A DNA stretch of 64,000 nt from Streptomyces nodosus (GTDB lineage: Bacteria > Actinomycetota > Actinomycetes > Streptomycetales > Streptomycetaceae): positions 3,312,501 to 3,376,500 of the forward strand of contig NZ_CP023747.1 in the NCBI RefSeq assembly GCF_008704995.1, read 5' to 3'. The stretch's first letter is position 1. Each line of letters starts with the position of its first letter. A model generated the notes under the pieces. It was not told the origin of the DNA. It was given only the letters and a program-made list of their open reading frames with translations, and did not search any database. A program made the translations under genes and the position numbers. Below are positions 40,543-49,853 of this stretch, piece by piece.

Positions 40543-40808
40543 TCCGCCCGAGTACGTGTACGAGTGCTGCCGCCCCGGGAGCAGGGGTCGTCCGCCGGGA
40601 GTGGGCCACAGGCGCACAGTGATGCGTGGCGCTCTCGCGCATCACCTCTCCCGCATCGCTCGCACCGCATACTGTCGATGCCGTCGGCGATATCCCGTTC
40701 GGGAGATTCAGGTGGATCCGTGACACTTCGGGGCGTTCGGGCCGGCCGTCCGGAGGGGTATGACGGTGGTCCAGGTGTGTTGTCCCACGGAGGAACGAAA
40801 GCGCCGTC

Positions 40809-41510
40809 ATGTCTGAGCGACCGATCGTAGTGTTCGACGTCAACGAGACCCTGCTCGACCTGGACGCGCTTCTCCCGGCCTTTGAGAGGATCTTCAACGA
40901 TCCCGCCACGATGCGGCTGTGGTTCGCCGATCTGGTCACCTACTCCGAGGCACTCACCCTCAGCGGGGTGTACGTGCCGTTCACCGACATCGGCGGTGCG
41001 GTGCTCCGGATGCTCGCCGCCACCCGGGGCATCACGATCAGTGACGCCGACAGTGCAGAGCTCGCCGAGCGGTTCGCCGGCATGCCGCCCCATCCGGAGG
41101 TACCGGCGGCCCTGCGCCGGCTGCGTGACCATGGCTTCCGGCTGTTCACGCTCACCAACAACACACCGGAGGTGTCCGAGCGGCAGCTGGAACGGGCGGG
41201 CGTGATCGACCTGTTCGAACGGCGCTTCAGCGTCGAGGAGACCGCACGCCGCCACAAGCCGGCTCCGGAGGTCTACCGTTCGGTGGCCACCGCGCTCGAG
41301 GCCGCTCCCGGCGACATCTGCCTGGTCGCCTGCCATGTATGGGACACCATCGGCGCCGTGGCGGCCGGCTGGCAGGCCGCGCTCGTCCTCCGGGAGGGCA
41401 ACGCCCCGCTCGACGTCGGCCCGCAGCCCACCTATGTCGGGCAGAACCTCGACGCGATCGCCGACCGGCTCATCGAGCGGTACGGAGAGCGCGGCCCGGG
41501 CCCGGCGTGA
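40809..41510 (+). CDS. Haloacid dehalogenase type II
   Basis: 233 residues, HAD superfamily, L-2-haloacid dehalogenase-like. Motif 1 VVFDVNETLLDLDAL with the nucleophile Asp10; motif 2 FTLTNNTP; motif 3 Lys in RRHKPAPEVYRSVATALEAA; motif 4 region VACHVWDTIGAVAAGW. Type II dehalogenases use the FDVNETL form rather than the DxD of phosphatases, so hydrolytic dehalogenation of short haloacids is the family reaction. The true substrate is unknown. The GGAGG at 40791 lies rather far from the ATG. Confidence 0.9.
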   Translation: MSERPIVVFDVNETLLDLDALLPAFERIFNDPATMRLWFADLVTYSEALTLSGVYVPFTDIGGAVLRMLAATRGITISDADSAELAERFAGMPPHPEVPAALRRLRDHGFRLFTLTNNTPEVSERQLERAGVIDLFERRFSVEETARRHKPAPEVYRSVATALEAAPGDICLVACHVWDTIGAVAAGWQAALVLREGNAPLDVGPQPTYVGQNLDAIADRLIERYGERGPGPA

Positions 41511-41578
41511 CCGCACGGGTGGTACCCGGCCGAGTCGCCCTCACGCCGCCCGCCGCCGGACCGGGGCCGCCCTGTCCG

Positions 41579-42799
41579 TCACCGGCGCCGTACCGGGGCC
41601 GCGTCGTCCGTCACCGGCGCCGGAGCGTCGAGCGGGCCCCGCCCCTGTCGTCTGCCGGCCGCCGCCAGGGTCAGGGTCACCGCGATCGAGGCCGCCGCCA
41701 TCACCGTCATCGCCGGGCCCGGCGCGGTGAGCTGGGCCACCGCACCGGCCAGGGTCGCGCTCAGGCCCTGCATGGTGAGCATGCCGGAGGAGTGGAGTCC
41801 CAGGGCGTGGCCGCCGAGTTCCTCGGGGGTGAGCTCCATCAGCCGTTCCTGCTGGATGAGGCTGGCCCCGAAGCCGACCGAGGCCAGTGCCGCGCAGGCC
41901 GCCGCCAGCGGTACGGCCGGATGCAGCGCGAACAGCAGATACGGGGCCGCCAGCAACAGCAGGAACGGGATGCCGAGGCGGCGGCGCAGCGCGCGCGGCA
42001 GCAGACGGCCCACGGCGACGTCCCCGACGAACATCCCGAACGCCCCACAGGCGAAGAGCGCGCCCGCGTGCTCCGGCGTGTAGGACACATACAGCGACTC
42101 ACAGCCGACGACCAGTCCGTTGGGGATCCACAGCAGGAGGTAGGTGGTCCGGCGCGGCGGGGACGACCACAGCAGGGCGTTGGTGCGCCAGGTCGCCGCG
42201 ATCGAGGGACGACCGACGGCGCGAGGGGCGCGCGGGGTCAGGCCGAGCCGGGCCACCACTGCCGAGATCAGATAGAGCGCCGCCGCGGCCAGCAGGGTCG
42301 TCCCCGGGGACAGCAGCACCACCAGCACGCCACCGGTCGCGAAGCCGGCGATCTGCATGATCCCGCTCATCATGTTGAAGACCGAACGGCCCAGCAGATA
42401 GCCGTCCTTGGGCAGGATCTCGTTCAGCAGGCCCCAGCGGACCCCGCCGTCGAGCGACTGCACAAGGCCCAGCAGGAACAGCACGGCGAAGATCGCGCCG
42501 ACCGGCAGTCCCGGGGCCGCCATCAGTGCCGTACCGACCGCGAACGCGCAGGCGATGCCCGCCGTGGTCGCCCGGGGCGGCAGCCGGTCCGCCGCCGACA
42601 GCAGGGTGGTCGCGCCTACCACCTGCGCCAGCTGCTGACCGAACATGCTCATCGCGGAGAGCAGCGGGGACTCGGTGGCGCGGTACACCAGGGTGCCGAG
42701 CGCCAGGGCCGCGACGGTCGAGGCGGCCGTCTGGAGGGACACGGAGAGAAAGAGCGGGGTGAATTCCCGGGTGCGGAAGAGACCGGAGTAGCTGCGCAT
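41579..42799 (-). CDS. MFS transporter (12 TM)
   Basis: 406 residues, about twelve membrane helices: FTPLFLSVSLQTAASTVAAL, LGTLVYRATESPLLSAMSMF, GAIFAVLFLLGLVQSLDGGV. The type resembles the MdfA/NepI-like exporters often divergent from DUF5937 regulators in Streptomyces. It is divergent from the regulator at 42894 with a palindromic operator between. The C-terminal tail is Arg/Pro/Asp-rich. The substrate is unknown. Confidence 0.85.
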   Translation of the reverse strand: MRSYSGLFRTREFTPLFLSVSLQTAASTVAALALGTLVYRATESPLLSAMSMFGQQLAQVVGATTLLSAADRLPPRATTAGIACAFAVGTALMAAPGLPVGAIFAVLFLLGLVQSLDGGVRWGLLNEILPKDGYLLGRSVFNMMSGIMQIAGFATGGVLVVLLSPGTTLLAAAALYLISAVVARLGLTPRAPRAVGRPSIAATWRTNALLWSSPPRRTTYLLLWIPNGLVVGCESLYVSYTPEHAGALFACGAFGMFVGDVAVGRLLPRALRRRLGIPFLLLLAAPYLLFALHPAVPLAAACAALASVGFGASLIQQERLMELTPEELGGHALGLHSSGMLTMQGLSATLAGAVAQLTAPGPAMTVMAAASIAVTLTLAAAGRRQGRGPLDAPAPVTDDAAPVRRR

Positions 42800-42837
42800 G
42801 CGCGGAGTCTGCGGGGGTGTCGAGGGCGGCCGTTATT

Positions 42838-42857
42838 GTTTCGCACAGCAGCGAAAC
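42838..42857. promoter_or_regulatory. Palindromic operator between MFS and regulator
   Basis: GTTTCG and CGAAAC arms are separated by 8 bp (CACAGCAG), in the 94-bp divergent region. An ArsR-like dimer of the adjacent regulator is the natural ligand. The surrounding TTATTGTTTCG is the least GC-rich part of the gap. Confidence 0.6.
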
Positions 42858-42893
42858 GTCGAGCGAACATGTGTGCGGAGAAGGCGGGGCGCC

Positions 42894-43859
42894 ATGGGGC
42901 TGTGGTACGTCAATGCCGACACCCTGGCCGGGAGCCGGTTCGTGCTGTCGCCGCTCGCCGAGGTGTTCGCCAGTCTGACGCTGCTGCACTCGGCCACCGC
43001 CTCCCACCCGGGGGAACGGGCCTGGCTGGACGCCCATCTGCCGGACTACCGCCGGCGGCTGGCCGCCGATCCAGTCACCGCGCTGCTGGTCCGCAGCGGG
43101 CTGGGCCCGGAGTGGATCGCGGACTTCTTCACGCCCACCCCGAGGGACGGGGAGACCTTCGAGGAGGGCGCCGCCCGAGTCCGCGCCACCCCGCCCCAGG
43201 ACGCCCGTGTCCATCTCACCCGCTCCCTGCGCGGCCCGCTGCCCGCCCTGCTGGACCGTGACGACCTGGCCGAACGCGCCGCTGACCTGCTGACCCAGGT
43301 GTGGACGCACACGGTACGGCCGTACTGGGACCGGCGGCGGCGCGTCCTGGAGGCGGATGTGGCCGCCCGGACCGCGCGGGTCGGCCACGGCGGCTGGGCG
43401 TCCGCGCTGGACACCCTGCGGCCGGGCCGCACCCGCTGGCTGGGCGGGAACCGGCTCCAGGTCAATCTCCACGAGAACCCGCCGCGTGAGATCTCCGGCG
43501 CCGAGCTGGTCTTCGTCCCCGTCACCCCGGGGACCGGCTGGGTGTCCTGGGAGGATCCCGACCGGTACGCGCTGGTCTACCCGTGCACGGGCGTCCTCGC
43601 CCAGGGCCCGCGTACGGCGGTCCCGGCGAGCCTCGGCGCGCTGCTCGGGACGGCCCGGGCCGGGGTCCTGGTGCTCCTCGACTCGCCCCTGAGCACCAGC
43701 CAGTTGGTGGCGGTGACCGGGCAGGGGCTCGGCTCGGTCGGACGCCATCTCAGGGTGCTCCTCGACGCACGGCTGGTGGAGCGGCGGCGGGTGGGGCGGT
43801 CGGTGCTGTACTCCCGTACGGCCGCCGGTGAGGTGCTGGTCACTGCGCAGCGGGACTGA
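42894..43859 (+). CDS. DUF5937/ArsR-type winged-helix regulator
   Basis: 321 residues. The N-terminal DUF5937 part has LAGSRFVLSPLAEVFASLTL and later DARVHLTRSLRGPLPALLDR. The C-terminal winged helix reads LSTSQLVAVTGQGLGSVGRH, LRVLLDARLVERRRVGRSVL and YSRTAAGEVL, an ArsR-like arrangement at the C-terminus instead of the N-terminus. The start ATG at 42894 has GGAGAAGG upstream. It probably represses the divergent MFS gene and itself through the GTTTCG-N8-CGAAAC palindrome. Confidence 0.85.
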   Translation: MGLWYVNADTLAGSRFVLSPLAEVFASLTLLHSATASHPGERAWLDAHLPDYRRRLAADPVTALLVRSGLGPEWIADFFTPTPRDGETFEEGAARVRATPPQDARVHLTRSLRGPLPALLDRDDLAERAADLLTQVWTHTVRPYWDRRRRVLEADVAARTARVGHGGWASALDTLRPGRTRWLGGNRLQVNLHENPPREISGAELVFVPVTPGTGWVSWEDPDRYALVYPCTGVLAQGPRTAVPASLGALLGTARAGVLVLLDSPLSTSQLVAVTGQGLGSVGRHLRVLLDARLVERRRVGRSVLYSRTAAGEVLVTAQRD

Positions 43860-43894
43860 CGGGTCTGTCACCCGGCGCGACTAGCATCCGTTCC

Positions 43895-44404
43895 ATGACG
43901 ACTACAGAGAACACCGGCGGTTCCGCGCTCGATGTCGAGATCGACGCCCTGGGCGGCGGTTCCGCGCGGCTGTCCCAGTACGCGGGCCGCGCCGTGCTGG
44001 TGGTGAACGTGGCCTCCAAGTGCGGGCTGACCCCGCAGTACGCGGGTCTGGAGCGGCTTCAGGAGCGGTTCGCTCCGGAGGGCTTCACCGTGCTCGGGGT
44101 GCCCTGCAACCAGTTCCTGGGCCAGGAGCCCGGAAGCGCCGAGGAGATCGCGGAGTTCTGCTCGGCGACCTATGGCGTGACCTTCCCGATGACCGAGAAG
44201 ATCGAGGTGAACGGGGCGGGGCGGCACCCGCTGTACGACCGGCTGGTCGGCTTCGCGGACGCGGAGGGGCACAGCGGGGACATCCGCTGGAACTTCGAGA
44301 AGTTCCTGATCGGGAAGGACGGCCAGGTCGTCGCCCGCTTCTCGCCGCAGACGGAACCGGAGTCGGCGGAGGTACTGGAGGCGGTGGAGAAGGCGCTCGC
44401 CTGA
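43895..44404 (+). CDS. Glutathione peroxidase-type thiol peroxidase
   Basis: 169 residues. Peroxidatic Cys in NVASKCGLTPQYAGLERLQE (C43), the conserved LGVPCNQFLGQEPG segment with the catalytic Gln and possible resolving Cys, and the late DIRWNFEKFLI with the catalytic Trp and Asn. Actinomycetes lack glutathione, so the protein probably uses thioredoxin or mycothiol to reduce peroxides; this is known for the non-seleno bacterial group. It is a single gene. Confidence 0.92.
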   Translation: MTTTENTGGSALDVEIDALGGGSARLSQYAGRAVLVVNVASKCGLTPQYAGLERLQERFAPEGFTVLGVPCNQFLGQEPGSAEEIAEFCSATYGVTFPMTEKIEVNGAGRHPLYDRLVGFADAEGHSGDIRWNFEKFLIGKDGQVVARFSPQTEPESAEVLEAVEKALA

Positions 44405-44447
44405 GCACCGGGGGCCGCCGCCCGCAGGGGTGACCGCCGCGGCGGCC

Positions 44448-46322
44448 CTACCGCAGTTCCTCGGGGCAGGGGGTGCCGCGCGGCAGCTGGTAGGGCGCCG
44501 CCAGGCGGTAGGTGCCCGGGCGGGGGGCCACCAGTTCCGTCCACTTGTCTCCCGAGGCGTCCTCGGGAGTCTCCATCAGACAGCCGTTGACGTTGTCGTA
44601 CGTCTTCGGTGTGCCGGGCTCGCGGTGCTTGGACTCCTGCGTCTCCTGGGGCGGTTTGACGCTCTTGCCCTCGGCGTCGACCAGTCCCAGCCACGGCGAG
44701 TACGGGACCCGGATGAGCACCCGGCCCGCCGTCTTCACCTCGATGGTCATCTCGCCCTGCTCCGCCCGGTCCACCACGGCCGGCGGGTCCGCCAGCGGGG
44801 TGGGGTCGGTCACCGCGAACAGCTGCCAGTTGGCGTCGCCCCAGATCTGCTTCAGATAGGGCATGCCCCGCTGGACGAGTCGACGCTCGCGTTCGCCGCC
44901 GTTCCCGTCCGGCTCCTCCTTCGGCAGCACCACATAGTGCACCGCCCAGCGGCGCAGCCATGCGTGGTAGTTCGCGGAGTTGAGGGTGTCGTCGTAGAAG
45001 AGCGGGTTGCGCTCCATGTCGGCCTGCCGGTTCCAGCCGCGCGCCAGGTTCACATAGGGGGCGAGCGCGGAGGCCTCACGGTGCGAGCGCGCCGGGACCA
45101 CCTCCACCCGGCCCTTCTCCGCGCCCACCACCTGGAGCTGGTTCACCAGCGGCGCCAGTTCCCGGGCCCAGGACGCCGCCGGGGTCGTATGGATGACGTC
45201 GTCGACGGTCTTGAACCCTATCCAGGTGACGAAGCCGACGATCGCCGTGACGAGGGCGTACCACTTACGGCTGTGGGGCACGGTGAACGGCAGTGCCGCG
45301 ACCAGGGCGACCCCCGCGAACAGCATCGGCAGCCGTGTGATGTTCGAGCCGATCTGGGAGCTGATCAGCCAGACCAGGAGCACGGAGAGCCCGTACACCG
45401 CCGAGGTGATCCGTACCGTCTTCCAGTCCCGCGGGACCAGCAGAAAGGCCAGCACCGCGTAGACGAAGGGCATGAGCGCCGACCCCCACCCCATGGGCTG
45501 GGTGCCGCTGAAGGGGAACAGCCAGGCGGACAGGGCGACCACCACGGCCGGGGCCAGGCCCAGCGCCCATGCGCCCGGGCGGCGCCTCTGCAGGAACAGC
45601 GCCACCGCGATCAGTCCGACGAACAGTCCCGCCACCGGGGACGACATCGTGGCCAGGGCGGCCAGCGGCGCGGCGCACAGGGCCTTGGCCCAGCGTTTGT
45701 GGCGCCAGCGGTACGGCCAGCAGAAGACACAGGCCGTCGCGCCCAGCGCGAACAGCGTGCCCAGGCCGAAGGTCACCCGGCCCGAGACGGCGTTGCACAG
45801 CAGCCCGAACACCCCGGCGAGGGCCGGCCACCACGGTTCGCGGACGGCACGGCTGCGGATGAGGACGAGCGTCAGCAGCCCGGCCGAGAGGGTCCCCGCG
45901 ATCATCATCGTGGTACGGACGCCGAGCAGCGACATCAGATACGGCGACACCACGCTGTACGACACCGGGTGCATGCCCCCGTACCAGGCGAGGTTGTACG
46001 CCGAGTCGGGGTGCCGGCCCACGAACTCCGCCCAGGCGTCCTGGGCGGCGAGATCGCCGCCACTGTTCGCAAAGGTGAAGAACCAGACCAGGTGCACCAG
46101 GCCGGCCAGCACGGTGACGGACAGGACGGGGTAGCGGCGGATCCACATCCGGGCCGTGGCGCGAGGCGACCGGAGGCGGGACCGTCCGCCGTCCCGGCCG
46201 TCCGGCGGGTCGCCCGGCCGCCCGTGGCCGCTGTCCGTGTCAGGCGTGGACGCGTCTATTCGCGGACCGCTCCCCGGGCCCGGATCGGCGTCGTCGGCGC
46301 TGGTCGGATCCGCTGTGGCCAC
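44448..46322 (-). CDS. Large multi-pass membrane protein (glycosyltransferase-like)
   Basis: 624 residues. A disordered Asp/Pro/Gly-rich N-terminus (about 60 residues) is followed by roughly ten to twelve membrane segments (VLSVTVLAGLVHLVWFFTFA, AGTLSAGLLTLVLIR, LPMLFAGVALVAALPFTV) and a C-terminal extracytoplasmic domain of about 200 residues (REASALAPYVNLARGWNRQA, WQLFAVTDPTPLADPP). An early acidic loop (GGDLAAQDAWAEFVGRHPDS) resembles GT-C transferases such as the GT39 group, but no definite family is assigned. The GTG at 46322 has GGGGAG upstream. It is next to a cell-wall carboxypeptidase, so an envelope role is plausible. Confidence 0.75.
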   Translation of the reverse strand: MATADPTSADDADPGPGSGPRIDASTPDTDSGHGRPGDPPDGRDGGRSRLRSPRATARMWIRRYPVLSVTVLAGLVHLVWFFTFANSGGDLAAQDAWAEFVGRHPDSAYNLAWYGGMHPVSYSVVSPYLMSLLGVRTTMMIAGTLSAGLLTLVLIRSRAVREPWWPALAGVFGLLCNAVSGRVTFGLGTLFALGATACVFCWPYRWRHKRWAKALCAAPLAALATMSSPVAGLFVGLIAVALFLQRRRPGAWALGLAPAVVVALSAWLFPFSGTQPMGWGSALMPFVYAVLAFLLVPRDWKTVRITSAVYGLSVLLVWLISSQIGSNITRLPMLFAGVALVAALPFTVPHSRKWYALVTAIVGFVTWIGFKTVDDVIHTTPAASWARELAPLVNQLQVVGAEKGRVEVVPARSHREASALAPYVNLARGWNRQADMERNPLFYDDTLNSANYHAWLRRWAVHYVVLPKEEPDGNGGERERRLVQRGMPYLKQIWGDANWQLFAVTDPTPLADPPAVVDRAEQGEMTIEVKTAGRVLIRVPYSPWLGLVDAEGKSVKPPQETQESKHREPGTPKTYDNVNGCLMETPEDASGDKWTELVAPRPGTYRLAAPYQLPRGTPCPEELR

Positions 46323-46484
46323 CTGAAGGCACTCCCCGTCTCCCGTCCTCTGTCCACGGCCGCGTCCCGCGACCGGCGACGTGCCCGATTCGTGACGCTA
46401 GCACGCACCCCGCCGGGTCAGCTCCCGAGTGGGAGTGCCCGACGGGGTGCGGGGGACGGCCACGGCCGCCGAGTGGTGCGGGGA

Positions 46485-49400
46485 TCAGCCGAGACGCGTC
46501 ACCTTGGCCGTGAAGCCCGGCTCGGCGAGATCCCTCTCCAGGGCGACCGGCACCTGTACGGCGTTGCTCGAGCTGTCACCGACGGTGAGCGTGCCCACCT
46601 CCGTGCCGGCCTTCGCGGTGTGCGGCAGCTCGTCCTTGGCGGCGAGGGACAGCTTCACCCGCAGACCGGCCCAGCCGACCGCGGTGACGTCCTCGGTGAC
46701 GACGACCGGGGTGTGGCCGCCGAGCTGGTCGTCGACGTACCCGACGACATCGCCCTTCTTCAGGATCTTCGCCGAGGTCGGCGCGTCCTGGGCGGCGAGC
46801 AATGCGGTCTTGCTGACCGCGTTGACCGTCGCAAGGATGTCCGGCTTGTGCTGGCCGAGGACCGCTCCGACGATGGTCACCGTCCGGCTGCCGACCTTCT
46901 TGTGGGCGGCGAAGAGCAGGTTGCCGCCGGCCGCGGTGGTGGATCCGGTCTTGATGCCGATCGCGCCGACCCTGAAGGGCAGCTCGTTGTAGTTGGTCCA
47001 GTACTTGCCGGTCGGGTCCGTCCAGCTGGCCGCGCTGGTGATGGCCACCATGGCGGGGTTCCGCATGGCGACGGTGCCGAGCTTCACCTGGTCCTCGGCG
47101 GTGGAGACGGTGGTCTTCGTCAGACCCGAGGGGTCGGTGTACGTCGTGTTGGTCATCCCGAGCTTCTTGGCGGTGGCGTTCATCTTCTCGACGAACGCCT
47201 CCTCGGAGCCCGCGTCCCAACGGGCCAGCAGGCGCGCGATGTTGTTCGCGGAGGGGATCATGACCGCGGACAGGGCCTGCTTCTCGGTGAGGTGGTCGCC
47301 GGCATGGACGGTGTTGAGGGTGGACTCGTCGCCGACCTTGTCGTAGCCGCCCTCCTTCTCCGCCTTCGGGTCGATCTCGATCGACGGGCCTTCCTGGCCC
47401 GGCTTCAGCGGGTGGTCGCGCAGGATGATGTACGCGGTCATGGTCTTGGCGACCGAGCCGATGGCGACCGGCTTCTGATCGCCGAAGTGGTCCATCTCGC
47501 CGACGCCGTCGACGGCCATCCAGCCCTGGCCCTCGTCCGGCCAGGGCAGCTTCAGCGGGTCGCCGTCGAAGGTGTAGGTCTCCTCGGCGGTCAGCGCGAG
47601 GGAGGCGGCCGGCAGCGGACGGACCGCCTGTGCGATCGCAAAGATAATCAGTAGCAGCGCTACGAGCGGCGTCCAGATCTTGACCCGCCGCACCAAGGTG
47701 CGCACCGGGGTCTCCGGCGGCGGCGGGGTGTTCGTCAGCTCGGCGAGCAGATCCAGCGGGGGCTTCGGGGGAAGCGGCTGCTGGGTGGTGCGCTCGGGGC
47801 CGACATGGGGCAGTGCGGAGGTGGCCTCGGCGGGGGCGCCGAAGGGCTTCGGCTTGGGGGGAGCCAGCTCGTCCAGCGACTTCAGCGCGACGAACTTGCT
47901 GGTGCGTTCGGCTTCGGCCTCGGCGGCGGCCTTGGCGGCCGGTCCCTCGCCCGGCTCAGCGGCCTGCTTCCCGCCTCCGGGCCGGGAGCCCGGCTCGGTA
48001 CCCCCCTTGGGGGACGACTTGGCACCGGGCTGTTCCGGGGCGCCGCCCGAGGGCTTGGCGCCGGGCTTGGACGAGGGGCGGTCCGTGGGCTTGGTGCCGG
48101 GCTTGGCGCCGCCGACCTTCAGCACGGTGGTGGGCTGGTCCACGGCCGGCTCGGCGGCGGGGGCCTCGTCCGGCTTGTCGCCGGACGCCTTGGCACCGGA
48201 CGCCGGGCCCTTCTGGTCGGGGGCCTTGCCGGAGCCCTTACCGGAGCCCTTGCCGGCGGCCTTCTCCGCGGCCTTGTCCGAGGGCTTGGATCCGCCCAGC
48301 TTGAGCATGGTCGTGGGCTGGTCCACGGCGGGCCGCCGGTCGGTCCGGAAGACGGCGGTCGGCTGGTCGACGGGCAGCTCGGCCTCCGAGGACCCGTCCT
48401 CGTCCTTCGCGACCCGGGGGTCGGCGGTCTTCCGGCCCCCGGGGGCGGAGCCGGTTCCGGCACGGTCCGCACCGGCGGCGCGGGCCTCCGAAGCCTCGGC
48501 GCCCTTTGACGGGGAACCGGTCCCGGCACCGGGCTCGGGGGCACCCCCACCCACGGCGGCCGGCACGGAAGCGCCGCCCTTACCCGCGGACTTGGAACCT
48601 CCGGTGGCACCCGACCCGGACGCAGCGCCCGCACCGGACTTGGGCGCACCAGCACCCGCACCCCCGGACGCGGACGCGGAACCACCCGCGGCCCCGGAAC
48701 CGGAAGCGCCACCCTTACCCACGGGCACGGAACCACCGGCGGCACCCGCCCCGGACACAGCGCCCGCCCCCGCCCCGGACACAGCGCCCGCCCCCGCACC
48801 GGACTTGGAAGCAGCCCCACCCGTGGACGCGGAGCCACCCGCGGCCCCAGAACCGGAACCGCCGGCGGCACCGGACTTGGGCGCACCGGCACCCGCAGCC
48901 CCACCCGTGGACGCGGAGCCGGTCCCGGTGGTCCCGGGCGCGGTGGTGTCCTCGTCCTCGGCCTTCGCAGGCTCGTCGCCCTCGTCGCCCTCGTCGACCT
49001 CTTCCTCCTCGGGGCCCGTGGTCCCGGCGTCGGCCGAGGAGGGGCCGTCCGCCTTCTCGGAGGCCTCGGTGGCCCCCGCGGGGGTCACTCCGGCCCCGGG
49101 GGCGCCCCCGGCCTTCGTGCCGCCCTCGCGCTCGTCCTCGCCCACGCCCTCGTTCTCGCCCTCGTCCTCGGTGTCCCCGCGCCGCACGGATCCCTCGGGG
49201 ACGCCCTCGGCCTTCTCCGCCGCGTTCCCCGTGTTCCCCCCGGACTTCGCGGACGACGTGTCCGCGCGCTCCCCGGCCGGGCGCCGAGCGGCCTTCACGG
49301 AGCCCGCCTCCCCCGTGCCGTCGGAACGGGCCCCGGACGGCCCGTCACCGGTGCCCTCGGGCCCGGCCTCCTCCGCGTCCTCCTCGGCCGACTGCACCCA

Positions 49401-49559
49401 GGAGGCCAGTGAGGCGCGCCCCACATCGCCTCCCCGGCCGTTCCGGCCCCCCAGGGTGCCGTTCCCGGTCGGCCATGTGGGGGCCGGGGCCCCGCTCCCC
49501 GACGTCGGTTCCGCCGACGACTTGTGTTGCTTCGACCTGTCGGGGGACTCGCCCGCCAC
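46485..49559 (-). CDS. D-alanyl-D-alanine carboxypeptidase with long low-complexity extension
   Basis: 1024 residues. The C-terminal third is a peptidase S11 (DacA-like) enzyme that trims peptidoglycan stem peptides: SxxK in IGSVAKTMTAYI (about S701), SxN in MIPSANNIARLLA, and KTG in AIGIKTGSTTAAGG (about 870). Before it is one membrane helix (WTPLVALLLIIFAIAQAV, near 625). The first 620 residues are low-complexity: acidic/Gly/Ser stretches, then Ala-Gly-Ser repeats (GSGAAGGSAS types) and three PTTxLK-type motifs (VDQPTTMLKLGG, VDQPTTVLKVGG, VDQPTAVFRTDR). The GTG at 49559 has AGGAGG at 5 nt. The tail is predicted cytoplasmic, with repeated threonine motifs like forkhead/kinase targets. Confidence 0.88.
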   Translation of the reverse strand: MAGESPDRSKQHKSSAEPTSGSGAPAPTWPTGNGTLGGRNGRGGDVGRASLASWVQSAEEDAEEAGPEGTGDGPSGARSDGTGEAGSVKAARRPAGERADTSSAKSGGNTGNAAEKAEGVPEGSVRRGDTEDEGENEGVGEDEREGGTKAGGAPGAGVTPAGATEASEKADGPSSADAGTTGPEEEEVDEGDEGDEPAKAEDEDTTAPGTTGTGSASTGGAAGAGAPKSGAAGGSGSGAAGGSASTGGAASKSGAGAGAVSGAGAGAVSGAGAAGGSVPVGKGGASGSGAAGGSASASGGAGAGAPKSGAGAASGSGATGGSKSAGKGGASVPAAVGGGAPEPGAGTGSPSKGAEASEARAAGADRAGTGSAPGGRKTADPRVAKDEDGSSEAELPVDQPTAVFRTDRRPAVDQPTTMLKLGGSKPSDKAAEKAAGKGSGKGSGKAPDQKGPASGAKASGDKPDEAPAAEPAVDQPTTVLKVGGAKPGTKPTDRPSSKPGAKPSGGAPEQPGAKSSPKGGTEPGSRPGGGKQAAEPGEGPAAKAAAEAEAERTSKFVALKSLDELAPPKPKPFGAPAEATSALPHVGPERTTQQPLPPKPPLDLLAELTNTPPPPETPVRTLVRRVKIWTPLVALLLIIFAIAQAVRPLPAASLALTAEETYTFDGDPLKLPWPDEGQGWMAVDGVGEMDHFGDQKPVAIGSVAKTMTAYIILRDHPLKPGQEGPSIEIDPKAEKEGGYDKVGDESTLNTVHAGDHLTEKQALSAVMIPSANNIARLLARWDAGSEEAFVEKMNATAKKLGMTNTTYTDPSGLTKTTVSTAEDQVKLGTVAMRNPAMVAITSAASWTDPTGKYWTNYNELPFRVGAIGIKTGSTTAAGGNLLFAAHKKVGSRTVTIVGAVLGQHKPDILATVNAVSKTALLAAQDAPTSAKILKKGDVVGYVDDQLGGHTPVVVTEDVTAVGWAGLRVKLSLAAKDELPHTAKAGTEVGTLTVGDSSSNAVQVPVALERDLAEPGFTAKVTRLG

Positions 49560-49605
49560 CGATGCCTCCTCGTTGCGCCACGCACCCCGTCGCGCGCCTT
49601 GCCGA

Positions 49606-49704
49606 ACCATGAACCGCCGCCCGGACACCGCCGTCCGGACCATGAAATGCCGCCCGGACACAACCGTCCGGACCTTGTACCGCCGCCCGGACACAGCCGT
49701 CCGG
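49606..49704 (-). repeat. Three exact-length 33-bp tandem repeats upstream of the carboxypeptidase
   Basis: Units at 49606-49638, 49639-49671 and 49672-49704 share ACC(A/T)TG, then GCCGCCCGGACAC and CCGTCCGG. Each includes a CCGGAC/GTCCGG hairpin. The array begins 46 bp upstream of the chosen GTG, and the frame stays open across it on the minus strand (11-residue repeats like SGRRFMVR), but no RBS lies further upstream. It probably lies in the 5' leader as three stem-loops. Confidence 0.7.
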
Positions 49705-49853
49705 CCCCTGCACCAGTCTCCTGTGCGAGGGATCGACCCCTGCGCTAGACGAGAACGACATACCTACCGGTTCCACTACATTCCGGTCACGCACCCTCGA
49801 CAGACCAATGTGAGAGGGGTCACCCTGTCATTCATCCACGCGGGGAGGCATGG

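Noticed and set aside
49560..49694. Upstream extension of the carboxypeptidase through the 33-bp repeats
   Set aside because: The frame is open, but no RBS supports an earlier start, while AGGAGG lies at the proper distance from the GTG at 49559.
49606..49704. Possible CRISPR array
   Set aside because: The three 33-bp units are contiguous with no unique spacers, and no cas genes are present.
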